From positions 1 to 40,553 of the forward strand of contig CALLVA010000077.1 of NCBI GenBank assembly GCA_938010655.1: DNA of 40,553 bases, given 5' to 3'. How positions within the stretch are numbered: position 1 is the first letter of the stretch; each line of letters opens with the position of its first letter. The notes under the pieces are model-generated. The model made no database searches and was not told the DNA's origin. It saw nothing but the letters and a program-made list of their open reading frames with translations. Made by a program: the position numbers and the translations under genes. Below, piece by piece: positions 1 through 12,900 of this stretch. The DNA comes from an uncultured Parvularculaceae bacterium (lineage in GTDB: Bacteria > Pseudomonadota > Alphaproteobacteria > Caulobacterales > Parvularculaceae).

Positions 1-1052
1 TGCATGAACATAAAATTGATCACATTGCCCATATTGGCCCGTCAGCAACGGCAGGGATTGGCGCGTTGATGGGATTGGACAAAGAGACGATTTATCAATC
101 TGTACAGCAAGGTCTGCATTGCACGGTAACGACACGCCAATCGCGCAAAGGCGAAATTTCCACATGGAAAGCTTTTGCCCCGGCCTATGCGGGCAAAACC
201 GCGATTGAGGCTGTGGACCGTTGCATGCGCGGCGAGGGGGCCCCAAGCCCGATTTATGAAGGGGAGGATTCCGTGATCTCCTTTATTCTGAATGGCCGAA
301 CCGCAAGAGACCAAGGCAAATCGCCATATGAGCCGACTTATATTGTGCCCCTGCCGGGCAAAGGCGAGCCGAAGAGGGCGATTTTAGAGACCTACACAAA
401 AGAACATTCTGCAGAATATCAATCTCAAGCATTAATCGATTTAGCGTTTAACATGGGCAAGAAAATTGATGACTTTGATAAGGTTAAATCTATTGTTCTG
501 CATACGTCGCACCACACTCATTATGTGATTGGGACAGGCGCGGGCGACCCGCAAAAAATGGACCCTCATGCGTCTCGTGAAACTCTTGATCATTCGATAA
601 TGTATATTTTTGCTGTAGCGCTGCAAGATGGTCGTTGGCACCATGTAGATAGCTACGCGCCGGAACGGGCACAGCGCGCGGATACGGTTCGCCTTTGGCA
701 CAAGATTTCCACTACAGAAGACCCAGAATGGACACGGCGCTATCACTCTCACGATCCAAAGGAAAAAGCCTTTGGTGCGCGGGTCGTCATTACCATGGAA
801 GATGGCTCTGTGATTGAAGATGAAATGGGCATCGCCAATGCGCACCCTTTAGGGGCGAAACCTTTTGCGCGGGCCGAATATATCAACAAGTTTAAAATTC
901 TAACCGATGATATTTTAACGCCTGAAGAATCTGCACGATTCTTGGAATTGGTTCAGCGCTTGCCTGATTTAACGGCAGAGGAAGTGCGGGCTTTGAACCC
1001 CGTTGCGCCAAATGGGTATTTGATTGAAAATCCAGCAAAGGGATTATTTTAA
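1..1052 (+). CDS. prpD: MmgE/PrpD family 2-methylcitrate dehydratase, 5'-truncated by the window edge
   Basis: The reading frame of ORF 66..1052 stays open to the window start ([32 protein letters not shown]...). Contains [38 protein letters not shown], typical of PrpD, and is directly followed by prpB. Confidence 0.9.
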   Translation, partial: HEHKIDHIAHIGPSATAGIGALMGLDKETIYQSVQQGLHCTVTTRQSRKGEISTWKAFAPAYAGKTAIEAVDRCMRGEGAPSPIYEGEDSVISFILNGRTARDQGKSPYEPTYIVPLPGKGEPKRAILETYTKEHSAEYQSQALIDLAFNMGKKIDDFDKVKSIVLHTSHHTHYVIGTGAGDPQKMDPHASRETLDHSIMYIFAVALQDGRWHHVDSYAPERAQRADTVRLWHKISTTEDPEWTRRYHSHDPKEKAFGARVVITMEDGSVIEDEMGIANAHPLGAKPFARAEYINKFKILTDDILTPEESARFLELVQRLPDLTAEEVRALNPVAPNGYLIENPAKGLF

Positions 1053-1963
1053 TGCTCTTTACCAAGAAGACTTCTCCGGAAAAACGGATTGCCTTTCGTG
1101 AAATGCTGGCTGACGGCAAGTTACATCAATTTCCGGGCGCGTTTAACCCGCTTTGCGCGCAATTGATTGAGCGCAAGGGGTTTGCTGGATCATATATTTC
1201 TGGCGGGGCGATGGCGGCAGATTTATGTTTGCCTGATATTGGGATTGCGACGCTCTCTGAATTTGTGGATCGGGCGCGGCAAATTGCACGGGTGACGGAT
1301 CTTCCTGCTTTTGTGGATATTGATACTGGCTTTGGCGAGCCGATGTCTGCGGCGCGCAGTGTTCGGATGATGGAAGAAGCGGGGCTGGCTGGGTGTCATA
1401 TTGAAGATCAAGTGATGCCAAAACGATGTGGACATTTGGATGGGAAAGAAATCGTCGATACATCTGAAATGGTTCAGCGGGTGCGCGCTGCCTCAGATGC
1501 GAAAATGGATTCTAATTTTGTTTTAATCGCTCGGTCTGATGCGCGCGCAATTGAAGGGTTAGATAAGTCTATCGACCGGATGAAAGCTTATGTGGATGCT
1601 GGAGCGGATATGATTTTTCCCGAGGCGATGAAATCTGAAAAAGAGTTTGAAGCGGTTCGCGCGGCATTGGACGTGCCGATCCTGGCAAATATGACTGAGT
1701 TCGGCAAAAGCAGGCTTTTACATAAAACCGAGCTGGAAAATTTGGGGTTTAATGTCGTGATTTATCCCGTCACAACGTTGCGCCTTGCCATGGGCGAAGT
1801 CGATCGCGGCTTGGATGCGATTTTGCGAGATGGCGACCAGAACGACATTCTTGATAAGATGCATCATCGCAAAGATCTCTATGATCTTCTGCGCTATGAA
1901 GAATACTCAAAATTTGATCAGGCTTTATATAATTTTGAGGTTGGCGACACGCCAATGAAATAG
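1052..1963 (+). CDS. prpB: Methylisocitrate lyase
   Basis: Isocitrate lyase/PEP mutase family motifs: FPGAFNPLCAQLIERKGFAGSYISGGAMAA, DIDTGFGEP, EDQVMPKRCGHLDGKE. Start codon overlaps the prpD stop by one base. Confidence 0.93.
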   Translation: MLFTKKTSPEKRIAFREMLADGKLHQFPGAFNPLCAQLIERKGFAGSYISGGAMAADLCLPDIGIATLSEFVDRARQIARVTDLPAFVDIDTGFGEPMSAARSVRMMEEAGLAGCHIEDQVMPKRCGHLDGKEIVDTSEMVQRVRAASDAKMDSNFVLIARSDARAIEGLDKSIDRMKAYVDAGADMIFPEAMKSEKEFEAVRAALDVPILANMTEFGKSRLLHKTELENLGFNVVIYPVTTLRLAMGEVDRGLDAILRDGDQNDILDKMHHRKDLYDLLRYEEYSKFDQALYNFEVGDTPMK

Positions 1964-2280
1964 GCTGAAATAGCGTTTGTTGGCGCTCGAAGCTGGGCGA
2001 GCGCATGTGCCTTCATGGTTAATTTGCCGCAGATTTGGGTGTGCTAATCTTACCGGCTAAAACTTTTGCACGCAAAAATTGCAAATCCAAAAAATATAGT
2101 GAAAACATGATCTTGTGAAGATTTTGATCTTGCGATAAGAGACTTTTTGCCAGTGCCTCACGCGTAATCACAACCTTAAGTAAATGTTCACCTCTAATTA
2201 TCTATATTAATTCAACCCACGGTTGTGCGTGGTGGTTAATGGATAATGGCGTAATCGGCTTTACGTGGAGAGGATGAATT

Positions 2281-3900
2281 ATGACGCGACATATTCGCAT
2301 TGCAGCTGTCTTAGGCGCAGCATCACTTGGGGTTACAGGATGCGTTTCATCGCCTGAAATCTTATCTTCAGAAGAGAATACAGCATTCGCCGCAAGCCTC
2401 AAAAGCGATATTGGCGCGGGACAAGAAAAGATTGTTGCGCCGATTTCTCTTCATGAAGCGATGGCGCGAGCGCTCAAATATAATATTGATCATCGTGTCG
2501 CTATGATGGAGCTCGACCTTGCGCAGAATGATTTTAAATTATCAGGCTATGACATGTTGCCGCAGCTTGTTGCGAATGCGGGATATTATGGTCGGAATAA
2601 TCAAGCTGGCGCGTCTTCCTTGTCGCTTCTTTCAGGTCGACAATCTCTGGAACCTTCCACTTCAACAGAGCGCAATGTCTCAACATCAGACATAACAGCT
2701 TCTTGGAACATTCTTGATTTTGGCCTTTCCTATATGCGCGCGAAGCAGCTTGGGGATGAAGCGTTGATTATGGAAGAGCGCCGCCGCAAGGTTATTATTG
2801 GCATTATTGAAGACGTACACGCCGCATATTGGCGAGCAGTCAGCGCTGAACGATTGACCAAAAGATTGGCGTTGCTTGAGCAAGACGTGAAAAAGTCGTT
2901 TGAAGAGTCGCGCGCGCTCTATCAATCCCGTCAGACATCGCCTTTATCGGCGCTCTCTTATCAACGCGAATTGCTTGATATTAAGCGCGAAGCACAAAGA
3001 ATGCACCGCGAATTAAAAGTGGCGCGCATGGAGCTTGCCGCCTTATTAAATATTCCAGCGGGGCAACGTTTTTCTCTTGAAGTGCCAGAAGAATTTGTTG
3101 TGCCGGGGGCTTTAGTGATGTCGCCTAAGTCAATGATGGAAACAGCTCTTGCCAATCGGCCAGAAATTCGCGAGTCCGCTTATGCCCAGCGCATTGGCGG
3201 GCGTGAAGCCAAAATTGCTATTATGGAAGCGCTCCCAAGTGTGAATTTCTATGCTGGCATCAACACTGATTCCAATGATTTTTTGTTTAATAATGATTGG
3301 CAAGCTCATGGCGCGCGCGCCAGTTGGAATGTGATCAAGGCATTTCAAACACCGCGCCGCCGCGCCAGGGCCAAAGCCTATCAAGCGTTAGAAGAAGAGC
3401 GGGCCCTGGCAGCAGCAGTGGCTGTTGTCACGCAAGTTCAAGTCTCCAGGGCGCAATATGAAGCTTTGACGAGTGAATTCCAAACCGCGCAACGGGGCAC
3501 CGAGGTTCAGTCTCAAATTCTTCAGCAAGTTGAAACTTCATATTCAGCCAAAGCGACAAGTTATCAAACACTCGTTCGTGAGCGGATGAACCTATTGGTT
3601 TCAGAAGCACGGCGCGATATTGCTTATGCAAGTTTGCAACAATCTTTGGCGAATGTGTATACCTCCCTTGGATATGATCCTTTTGCGTCGGATGTGACGG
3701 GGCAAGAAGATTTAAAAACTTTAGCCAAATCCATGAAAGACTTATGGACAGCGAGAAATCGGAAGCCTGCGGCAATGTCTCAGAATGAGTCCAAGGCGGA
3801 CCCAAAAGCGGCGCCGAAATCTATTTCCGAGCGCAAGGGTGAGTCTTCTAAAACGACTGGCCTATCTCAGGAAATGACGAAGAAAAAGAAAACGAGCTAA
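2281..3900 (+). CDS. TolC-family outer membrane efflux lipoprotein
   Basis: N-terminal lipobox (MTRHIRIAAVLGAASLGVTGC), paired long helical repeats (SLHEAMARALKYNIDHRVAMMELDLAQNDFKLSGYDMLPQLVANAGYYGR; ASWNILDFGLSYMRAKQ), Lys-rich C-terminal tail. Ends 82 bp upstream of the giant gene on the same strand. Confidence 0.85.
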   Translation: MTRHIRIAAVLGAASLGVTGCVSSPEILSSEENTAFAASLKSDIGAGQEKIVAPISLHEAMARALKYNIDHRVAMMELDLAQNDFKLSGYDMLPQLVANAGYYGRNNQAGASSLSLLSGRQSLEPSTSTERNVSTSDITASWNILDFGLSYMRAKQLGDEALIMEERRRKVIIGIIEDVHAAYWRAVSAERLTKRLALLEQDVKKSFEESRALYQSRQTSPLSALSYQRELLDIKREAQRMHRELKVARMELAALLNIPAGQRFSLEVPEEFVVPGALVMSPKSMMETALANRPEIRESAYAQRIGGREAKIAIMEALPSVNFYAGINTDSNDFLFNNDWQAHGARASWNVIKAFQTPRRRARAKAYQALEEERALAAAVAVVTQVQVSRAQYEALTSEFQTAQRGTEVQSQILQQVETSYSAKATSYQTLVRERMNLLVSEARRDIAYASLQQSLANVYTSLGYDPFASDVTGQEDLKTLAKSMKDLWTARNRKPAAMSQNESKADPKAAPKSISERKGESSKTTGLSQEMTKKKKTS

Positions 3901-3982
3901 GCCCTTTCGTTTTTTTTCGAAAAAGGCCCAGCGCGTTGAGCGCTGGCCAGACCGCCCTTGACCCAAGTTTACAAGATACGAG

Positions 3983-6900
3983 ATGATCATGCCTATTTTT
4001 CCAAAACTCAATAAATCTAAATTGCTCAACAGTACGAGTGTGACGCATCTTCAAGCTCCATCTCAAAAAAAGGGCTTGGGCCTGCAGGCATTAGAACAAC
4101 GTATTTTGTTAGATGCGGCAGCTTTCGCAACTGGCGCAGAAGCTGTTGATGTTTTAACCCAGCAACAAGCAGAGGCAGCGGCCAATATAGTTTTTGAGAC
4201 AGATCATGCAACCTCTCAAGAACAAGACCCACTTTTAACCGCCTTACGAACAATAAGCACGCAAGAAGATAGCAAAGAGACTCTTGCCTTTTTAAGTTCG
4301 GCGCAAGTAAACCCTTCTCGGGATCCAAGCGGAGATCAATTCACGTCTCTTAAAGTTTCTGACGGATCAATAGGCGGGATGTATATTGATCCTATACGAA
4401 CATTTGGGTTTAACTCTGCTATCGATATAGATAATAGCCCCCTTATCACTGATGGTTATAATACAGAGGAGGGATCGGTCTTTATGGTGGATCCGCCAGA
4501 GCCAGAGTTTGACCTTTCTGGCATTGGAGCGCAGGGCGAAGAATATAAAAGTGTTGTTTTTGTTGATACCGCCATTGATGATTATCAAACTCTGATTGAT
4601 GGATTACCGCTTGGTATTGAGATCGTTTTGATTGATGCAACTCAAGATGGCATCGAGCAAATGGCAGAATGGTTTGTTGTAAAATCAGATTATGATGCTG
4701 TTCATGTACTCTCCCATGGCGGTGTTGGCCAAGTAAACCTTGGAACAGGCCAACTTACCCTTGCGAGCCTTACGGCTGAATATGCCGATGAGATGAGCAT
4801 AATGCAAAATGCCTTAAGCGCAGATGCCGATTTATTGATTTATGGGTGTGATGTCGGCAAAAATACTTCTTTTGTAACGGCACTTGCTGATGCAACAGGG
4901 GCGGATATTGCGGCGTCTACTGATGATACTGGCGCTATTCAATATGGCGGCGACTGGGATCTTGAATTGAAAATAGGTCAAGTTGAGGCAGGTATTATTG
5001 TTTCGGTGGAAGCGCAATCTGCTTTTGAAAATATTCTAGCAGATACCGATGGCGATGGTGTTGATGATTTAAATGACATTGATGATGATAATGATGGCAT
5101 TCTGGATATTAATGAACAGGATGTAGTTGCCCCAACAGGGGTAGACGCCTATTTCACAGGTACTGTTTCTTTATCCGTTGATGGCACCTATGACACAGGC
5201 AATGTGACAATCAACCGGCCAGTTGGTGCGACACTGCTAGCAGCATTTGTTGTCTCCTTCGATTCCCCAGATAATCATAGCAATTCTTCCCCCATCACAG
5301 TGAATAATATTCCTGTCCCACTTCCCAATGTTGAAACATCCTCCCTTGCAAATGGGTTTATCAATAGAAATCTATGGGGTGATGTGACTGGTGAGTTAGA
5401 GGCTGTGTTGAATGCCTTACCAACGGGTGACAGTACACTGACGCTTTCTGAAACCTCTCCAACCCTAGCAAGTGGTTCTGCTTTGGTTGTCGTATGGGAT
5501 AATCCTGCGGTTGTTGATGGGTATATTGCTCTGAATTTTTCTTCTCTCAGAACAAGCCAGGGAAGTAATATATCAATCCCGATTGGCGCTATTAATACGA
5601 CAGATCCAAATTTTTCCCTAACGATGGGACTAGGCATCTCGCATAGCGCGTCAGGGCCTACAGAAATTACAACGGTGAATGTCAATGGTGGAACTGTTAC
5701 GACAACAGCCGGTGGTTTCGATGATGGCGTCCGCACCGTCGGCAGACTCATTACTGTCGGAGGAGAGGGTGATTTAATCGATTCTGGCGCAGAAATATAT
5801 GATGTGTCAGGATTTGTGAGCGACGGTGACACGTCAATTGATATTACCACATCAAGTTCACATGCATTTGACTATTTGGGGCTTACCTGGATCGTGGGTA
5901 CAGGTATTGACCCTATCGTACAATCTAGGGACACAGATTCAGACGGTATAGATGATCATTTGGATCTTGATTCGGATAATGATGGCATTACGGATAATAT
6001 TGAAGCACAAACCACAGCAAACTATATCGCGCCAAACATAGACGACGAAGCGACATTAATAGCAAATGCCGGGTTAAACTCAGCTTATGTTGCCACAAAT
6101 GGTTTGGCACCTGTTGATACAGATAATGATGGGGATGACGATTATCTTGATACAGATTCAGACAATGAAGGCGATAACGATACAACTGAAGCTGGCCTAA
6201 TTGGCGTGACAACGGGTCTTTCAAGTGAGACAACAGACGCTGACGGTGATGGCCTGTTTGATATATTTGATACACAAAATGGGACCCTCGCTGATGATGG
6301 GGTTGATCCAAATGAAAGCCTCGCAGCGGGTGCTGCCGCGCTGCCAGATAGTGATAATGATGCGAATGGCGCGCTGCCTTTCGTTGCGGACGTGGATTTC
6401 CGCGATGCGAATATCGCTCCTTCTGCAATGGATGATGGCGACACAACACCAATTGCCATAACGGGCAATGTGCCACTTAATATTGATGTTTTGATCAATG
6501 ATACGGATGGCGACGGGGACACGCTCACCATTACGAATATTTATGATCCCGTTGCCCCCTCAACAGCCATTTCCATTGCGACTGGCGAAATTGTTACCTT
6601 GGCTTCTGGAACGCAGATTGAATATCTAGTGACAGGCGAATTGCGCGTAACGACGTCTCCATTGGCTATTGGATTGGAAAGTTTCATCTATGAAATTTAT
6701 GATGGCACTGAATCTAATCAAGCAACAGTATCTTTAACACGCTCTCAGGGAAGCCTATTCTCCGTAGCACCGAATGCAACGGGAACGGAAGATACGCCAA
6801 TCCTGATTCCAGTAACAATTGATCCAGCGCTTATTTCAGGGGGTGATCTGCCGAATACAGTGGAAACGGCAATTGGTTTCCATGATGCTAGCGCAGGGAC

Positions 6901-9900
6901 AACACCGACCACTTTTGATATTCCCGCAAATGTCACAGGTATAACGGTTACAGCTATTGGCGGTTATGATAATGGGACTGCTAACGCGACGCAGGAAGAA
7001 TTTATTTCCGGCGTCCTCAATGTGGATTTGGTCGCAGGCACATATTCAGGCCACGACTTTGTAAGCTACGGATATTCGCAAAGAACAAGTGATAATTTCG
7101 CGTTTAGAGATGTCGCCCTTGGAGATGCTGCATCTTCTGGCTTGGTCGCGGGCGAACGCGCGCAAGGTTTAAATAATTTCACCGTTGATGTGAATAATGG
7201 CGTTTTATCGATTGTTTCTACCAATACGCTACTAGACCAGGCTTATCTTGTTGAGTTTCAAACATCTGACGGCTCTTCAATGAATCTGTTGCAAATTTTT
7301 GGCGAAGTCCAAACACCAACAGAATTATCATCAAGTTTCAATGTTGGAACAGATGCGAGTGTTGCTATTATCAATATGCAAGGGGGGCGCGATAGTAGTT
7401 CCACCCGAGACGAAGATAAGGCCATTGGCAGAATAATTGTTGATTATGATACTGGTTTAGTCAGTGGAACGATCTTCTCGCAAACAGGACGTGGGGATAA
7501 TCATAATGTAGCCTATGCTTTTGAAGGATATGACTTAAATTCCGGGCTTTCAATTTTCGACCTCGCAAGTGGCGCGACTATTGTCGGTGATGATAATGGG
7601 TCTAGCTTGAATTTACATGAATTGACCATTACCCAAGTCGGGGATGATTTAACGATCACTCGCGCCTCAAATACAGGGTCACCATTTGAAATTCTATTAT
7701 CGGTTGAAACCTATGAGCGCGTAGATGCTGGCTCTGCAGCATTTACATTAGGCAGTGAAGCGGTCAGTTTTACACATATTCAAAATCCAAATGTTGTGAC
7801 GACGTTTGACCTTCCTGTCGCGCAAGGCGCAGAAACGGCCAATATCACAATGGCCATGTCGGTGGCTGGGAGTTCTACTGCGGATAATGACAATGAAAAT
7901 ACGGGTACTGCTCGAATTATCGTGGATTTCGAAAATGGCACAACATCTGGAACATTCATTGGCACACGGGCAGATAGTCCAGACCTTTTAACATGGTCCA
8001 ATGTGCCCTTCGGGACGCGGTTGTTTGATCATGTTGATACAATTTCAAACCATGCAACCATCGGGGGTTTTACGGATGAATTTGCAGCTGTATTAAGCTT
8101 TGACTTAGTGACAAATCCAGATGGTTCCGTAATTTTGCAAGGGACAGCTCAAGTTGAACCCGGCGCTGGTACTGGTTCCTATGCGAATTATGCTGTTGTG
8201 GCACAGGCTGTTTATTCAGGCCGCGCACCAATTGAAATTTCTGGTTTTGTGCCGGGGGGAACATTTAATGTTGGCAGTCTAAATGCGGAAACGGGCAATT
8301 GGGAAGTGGATGCGGCAGACCTTGCTACTCTCGAGTTTTTGCCGAGTGAGCATTTTTCAGGAAATACTCAAGCCCTCGTTTTTGATTATCGAGGCGATGC
8401 GCAATCTGTGAATGTCGATGTGAGCCGGGTTGCCGATGCGCCAACTCTTGTCACAACAGACTTCTCTGGCACGGAAAATACAACATTTGCCATTCATGAT
8501 GCAGTAATTGCAAGCTTGGTCGATCAAGATGGCTCCGAAACCCTTACTGTGACATTGGAAAATATTTCAATCGGCCATACTGTTTCAGATGGAGTGAATA
8601 GTTTCACAGCAGTATCAGGCAATCAAAATATTGATATCACCACTTGGGATATTTCCGCTTTAACCTATACACCTGCAGCCGATATATATGGTGAATTTAC
8701 ATTAGACGTGCGCGCATCAACATCTGATGTCGATGGCTTCTCGTCAACAGCGGATACGGCAGAAACACTAAGTCGTTTCACCATAAATGTTATCCAAGAT
8801 ACTGACTCGGACGGCGTTGCTGATAATGTTGATATTGATGATGACAATGACGGTATTTTGGATGTTGAAGAAGGCTTCGCCTCTATTGAAAGTCTAGGCT
8901 TATCAACAACTGAATCAACGCTCTCATTCATAAGATCAAATGCAAATATCGTTGATCCTCGTGCTGAATTTAATGATGTACTGAGAATTGTCGATGGCAA
9001 TCAATCAAGTGCAAGCGGCCTTGTCTTTAATGGAACATTGAACCCCGGTGAAGACACAGTCTTTGTATTAGGATTAAATGTTATTGAGGGCGATGTCGTT
9101 GATACATTTGAATTGCGCGCAAGTGTTAGGGGATTAAATGATTTAGACGTTCGTGCGTTTGATTTGAATATACGGGATATGGCTGGAAGCATTGTCTTCT
9201 CAACAAGTGTTCCCGACACAGGGCCCACGGGGACAGCCCCTGCGACGGTGACAGGATTTTCTTTGACGGAAGGATTTTATACAGTCGAATTTATACCGCA
9301 GACACATGGTGCTTCGAGTAGCACGGTAAGTCGATCAGAATTGATCGCTGCTGAAATTGCAGAACTAAGCTTTGTAGGCGTTACTAATACAGGCATGCAA
9401 ATTGCGGCTCTGCATCAAGATACAGATAATGATGGTATTGCCGATCATCTTGATCTTGATAGTGATAATGACGGCATAACGGACAATATAGAAGCGCAGC
9501 GTACAATTGGATATATTGCGCCAAACGCTGATGACATTGCGACATATAGTGAAAATAGTGGCTTGAACTCTGCTTATGTTGCAACCAATGGATTAGCCCC
9601 TGTCAATTCTGATATGGATGATACACCAGACTATCTTGATACGGATAGTGATAATGATGGTGAGTTCGATATTGCCGAAGCAGGTTTTGAGATGGCCGAT
9701 GCTGATGGCGATGGTCGAGTTGATATTGGCGACGGCCCAGATATGACGCCAAATACAGGCGATGAGCAATTTTCGAATATTGATGTTGATGGTGATGGTC
9801 TGGCAGATGCGTTTGATACGCAAGGCGGGACATTCGCCGATGATGGGTATAATTCAAATGAAAGTCTTGCGACTGGCGCATTGGCTTATCCTGATAAGGA

Positions 9901-12900
9901 CAATGATGCCGCAGATGATGCGCCGCTGACAGCCGATGTGGACTTTCGGGATGCGGTAACGACAGACCAAGTGCCGAGTCTTGATTTGAACGTTGTTGAA
10001 ACTGCCCCCACGCCCGGACAAGATGGTTTTGCGGCATTTAGCTTTAGTGCCCCAACCATTGTAAATGATGGTCAATCAGAAGTTGCGGATGGTATTGGCA
10101 ATGGCGAGACGGCTCTATACGCAAATGTCGGTTTCTTTAACGGTCAATCTGTAGATTTGCGCGCGACTGTTATTGAAAATAATGCAAATACAAATCCGAC
10201 ATTTGGATTAAGCGGTGCAAGCGATAATGCGAATGTAAATATGGATGACGCATCAAGCGGCAATTCCAATATATCAACAGTGCGTTGGGAAATCATTGAA
10301 TCTATATCAGGCGTTCCAGTCGCCGCTAATTTTACGCTTCTGATCACAGACCTTGATAATACAGCAACAGGCAATGATGAATTTGAAGGGGAGAGAATCA
10401 GTATTTCCGAAGGCGCGATTGACGGATATGTCTTAGAGGACGTTACTGATATTGTGGCAACGCTGAGCAATGGTGTTATTACATTCCAACCAACCGATAA
10501 TGATCCGGGAACAGCGGGCCAAGACCCGACAAATGCAGTCCAACTTGTTTTTTCTGCGACTTCATCATTTGAAATTACATATGATCGATCAGGCGCAGCA
10601 AACTTTAGTTTTGATGGGAATTTTACCCCCATCTTCAATAATGCCGAGACGGTAGACACAAATGTCGATTTCCTTTCAGTCTTTACTGAAAATGGTGGGC
10701 CCGTCAATATTGCCGCGCAAAATGCGACAGTGGATGATTTCACGGAAAATGATCTGACTTTATTGACGATCACGCCAGGAAATATCTTTGATGGTACAGA
10801 TGAGAGACTTATTTTTAATGGAGATCAAAACACATCGGTGATATTGCCACTAGATGGCTCTAATACAGATGCACAAACTCTGACGATTGATAGTGTTGAA
10901 GTTTCAATTCAATATACTAATGGTACGATCGAAATTTCACCAATAGTTGGATCAACCATCAATCAAACTATTTTGAACACTTTGCTTCAAACAGCGACAT
11001 ATGAACATATTTCAGAAAATCCAACAGGTGGCTTAAACACAGATCGTTCATTTACATTCCAAGTAACGGATGTAGCAGGTCAGCTTTCTAACACTGCCAT
11101 TTCTGTACTGACAGTTCTACCTTTGAATGATGCACCATCGCCAGAATTGGTCGCTGACCCTTCAGGCACAGTTGTCATTGCGGGAACAGGCAATCCGACT
11201 GCTGCTATCACCCTTGACCAAGCTGGTTTTGCGGCGACGGCGGAACTGACAGGGGAGATGGTCCGCACTGCCTTTTCAGAAGGGCAAACGGCAAGCGATC
11301 TAGGCTTGATTTCAGTGGCAGATTTGTTGGCGGATTTTAATATTGAGGATATTGAAGATAGTGAATTTGGTATTGCAATTGAACTAGCCGATGAGACGCA
11401 AGGGCGTTGGCAATATTTACGGACGGATCTTCCAACTCATGAATGGACAGATTTCCAGCTTGGAGATGTGAATAATACGGATGTCAATCCCGTTCCAGAA
11501 GGACAGGTTCTTTTGATGGATGCCGATGCGGTCTTCCGTTTTGTGGCAGATCCAACCTTTACGGGAGAAACTGTTATTGATTTTAGAGTGTGGGACACAA
11601 GCGAGGGAATCGCTTCTAATCCGCCATCCACATTTGGAAGTAGCGTCAGTAATTCAAGTTCTTTTTCTTCAACGGTGTTTTCAACCATGGCCGCCTCTGC
11701 AGGCGTCGATACTGATGGCGATAGCATTCTTGATGTTGATGATCTTGATGATGATAATGATGGGATTTTGGACAGTATTGAAAGTCCTGCACCCAATTCA
11801 GTCATTCAATATGATACCGTTGGTTGGTTTTATAATGATTTTCCAAATATTAGTCGGACTCCGGTTTTTGATCCAAGTTTTATTGTGTCTGCAAACCCGG
11901 CCTTTAGTGGTCCTGGTGTTATAGACACACTCACAACATCGCCAAGTTCATCCATGCGCGTTGATGGGGCGACTGCTACGAGTTACTCCGGCGCAAGAGC
12001 ATCCGAAGATTATGTGCAGTTTGAATTTACAACTGGAAATCTTAATCCAAATACGACCGTCAATAATATTTCAATCTTTATTGAAAGCGCAATTGGGGGC
12101 GACGGCACGGCAGCTTTATACTTCCCCTATGAGTTTGCCATTGAAATTTCTGCAGATGCGAATTTTTCTAATGCCCAAACAATCTTAACCGATGCAGAAG
12201 CTATTCTGCAGGCTAATAGAGCGTTGATTGAGTACCCTACGGATGAGTTTGCTTTAGAAGATAATACACAATATTTCATTCGTGCTTATATCTATAATGT
12301 TGCGAGCCCGTCTTCAGCGGTTATTTTCGATGATTTCATTGTTCGATTTAACGAGAATGATGCGCCTCTAACCCGCGACACTGACGGTGATGGCATTGCG
12401 GATCATTTGGATTTAGATTCGGACAATGACGGCATTTCGGATTTGGAAGAAAGTGGCCAAAATGCAGATATTGTCGATACCAATAATGATGGTATTCGCG
12501 ATGATATGGCGACGCCTGCTGATCAAATGCTCAACGATCTTAATGATGATGGTATTTCAGACGCTGTTGCGGAAGGGAGTCAGGACCAAGTCATACCGAG
12601 ACAAACAGATTCAGATGGTGTCGCCGACTATCGTGATTTAGATTCAGATGCTGATGGTATCGCAGATGCGATTGAAGCCCGTCTAACGACTACTGGGAAT
12701 GTTATTACCACAGGCGGCGCAGCCGGGGATACGGATAGAGATGGCGTGCTTGATCATTTCGATACAAGCTCAACATTTGGTGGCACATTCGTCGCGCCTA
12801 TTGATACAGATAGTGCCAGTAGTCTGAATAATAATCCAGATGGAATTGCGGATTATATCGATACGGATAGTGATGGAGATGGCATTTTAGATAGTGTTGA

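Noticed and set aside
5275-5850. Long minus-strand ORF (191 aa) inside the giant gene, plus similar ones at 10144-10773 and 18538-19122
   Set aside because: Shadow ORFs antisense to a repetitive coding sequence; low-complexity translations with no recognisable domain.
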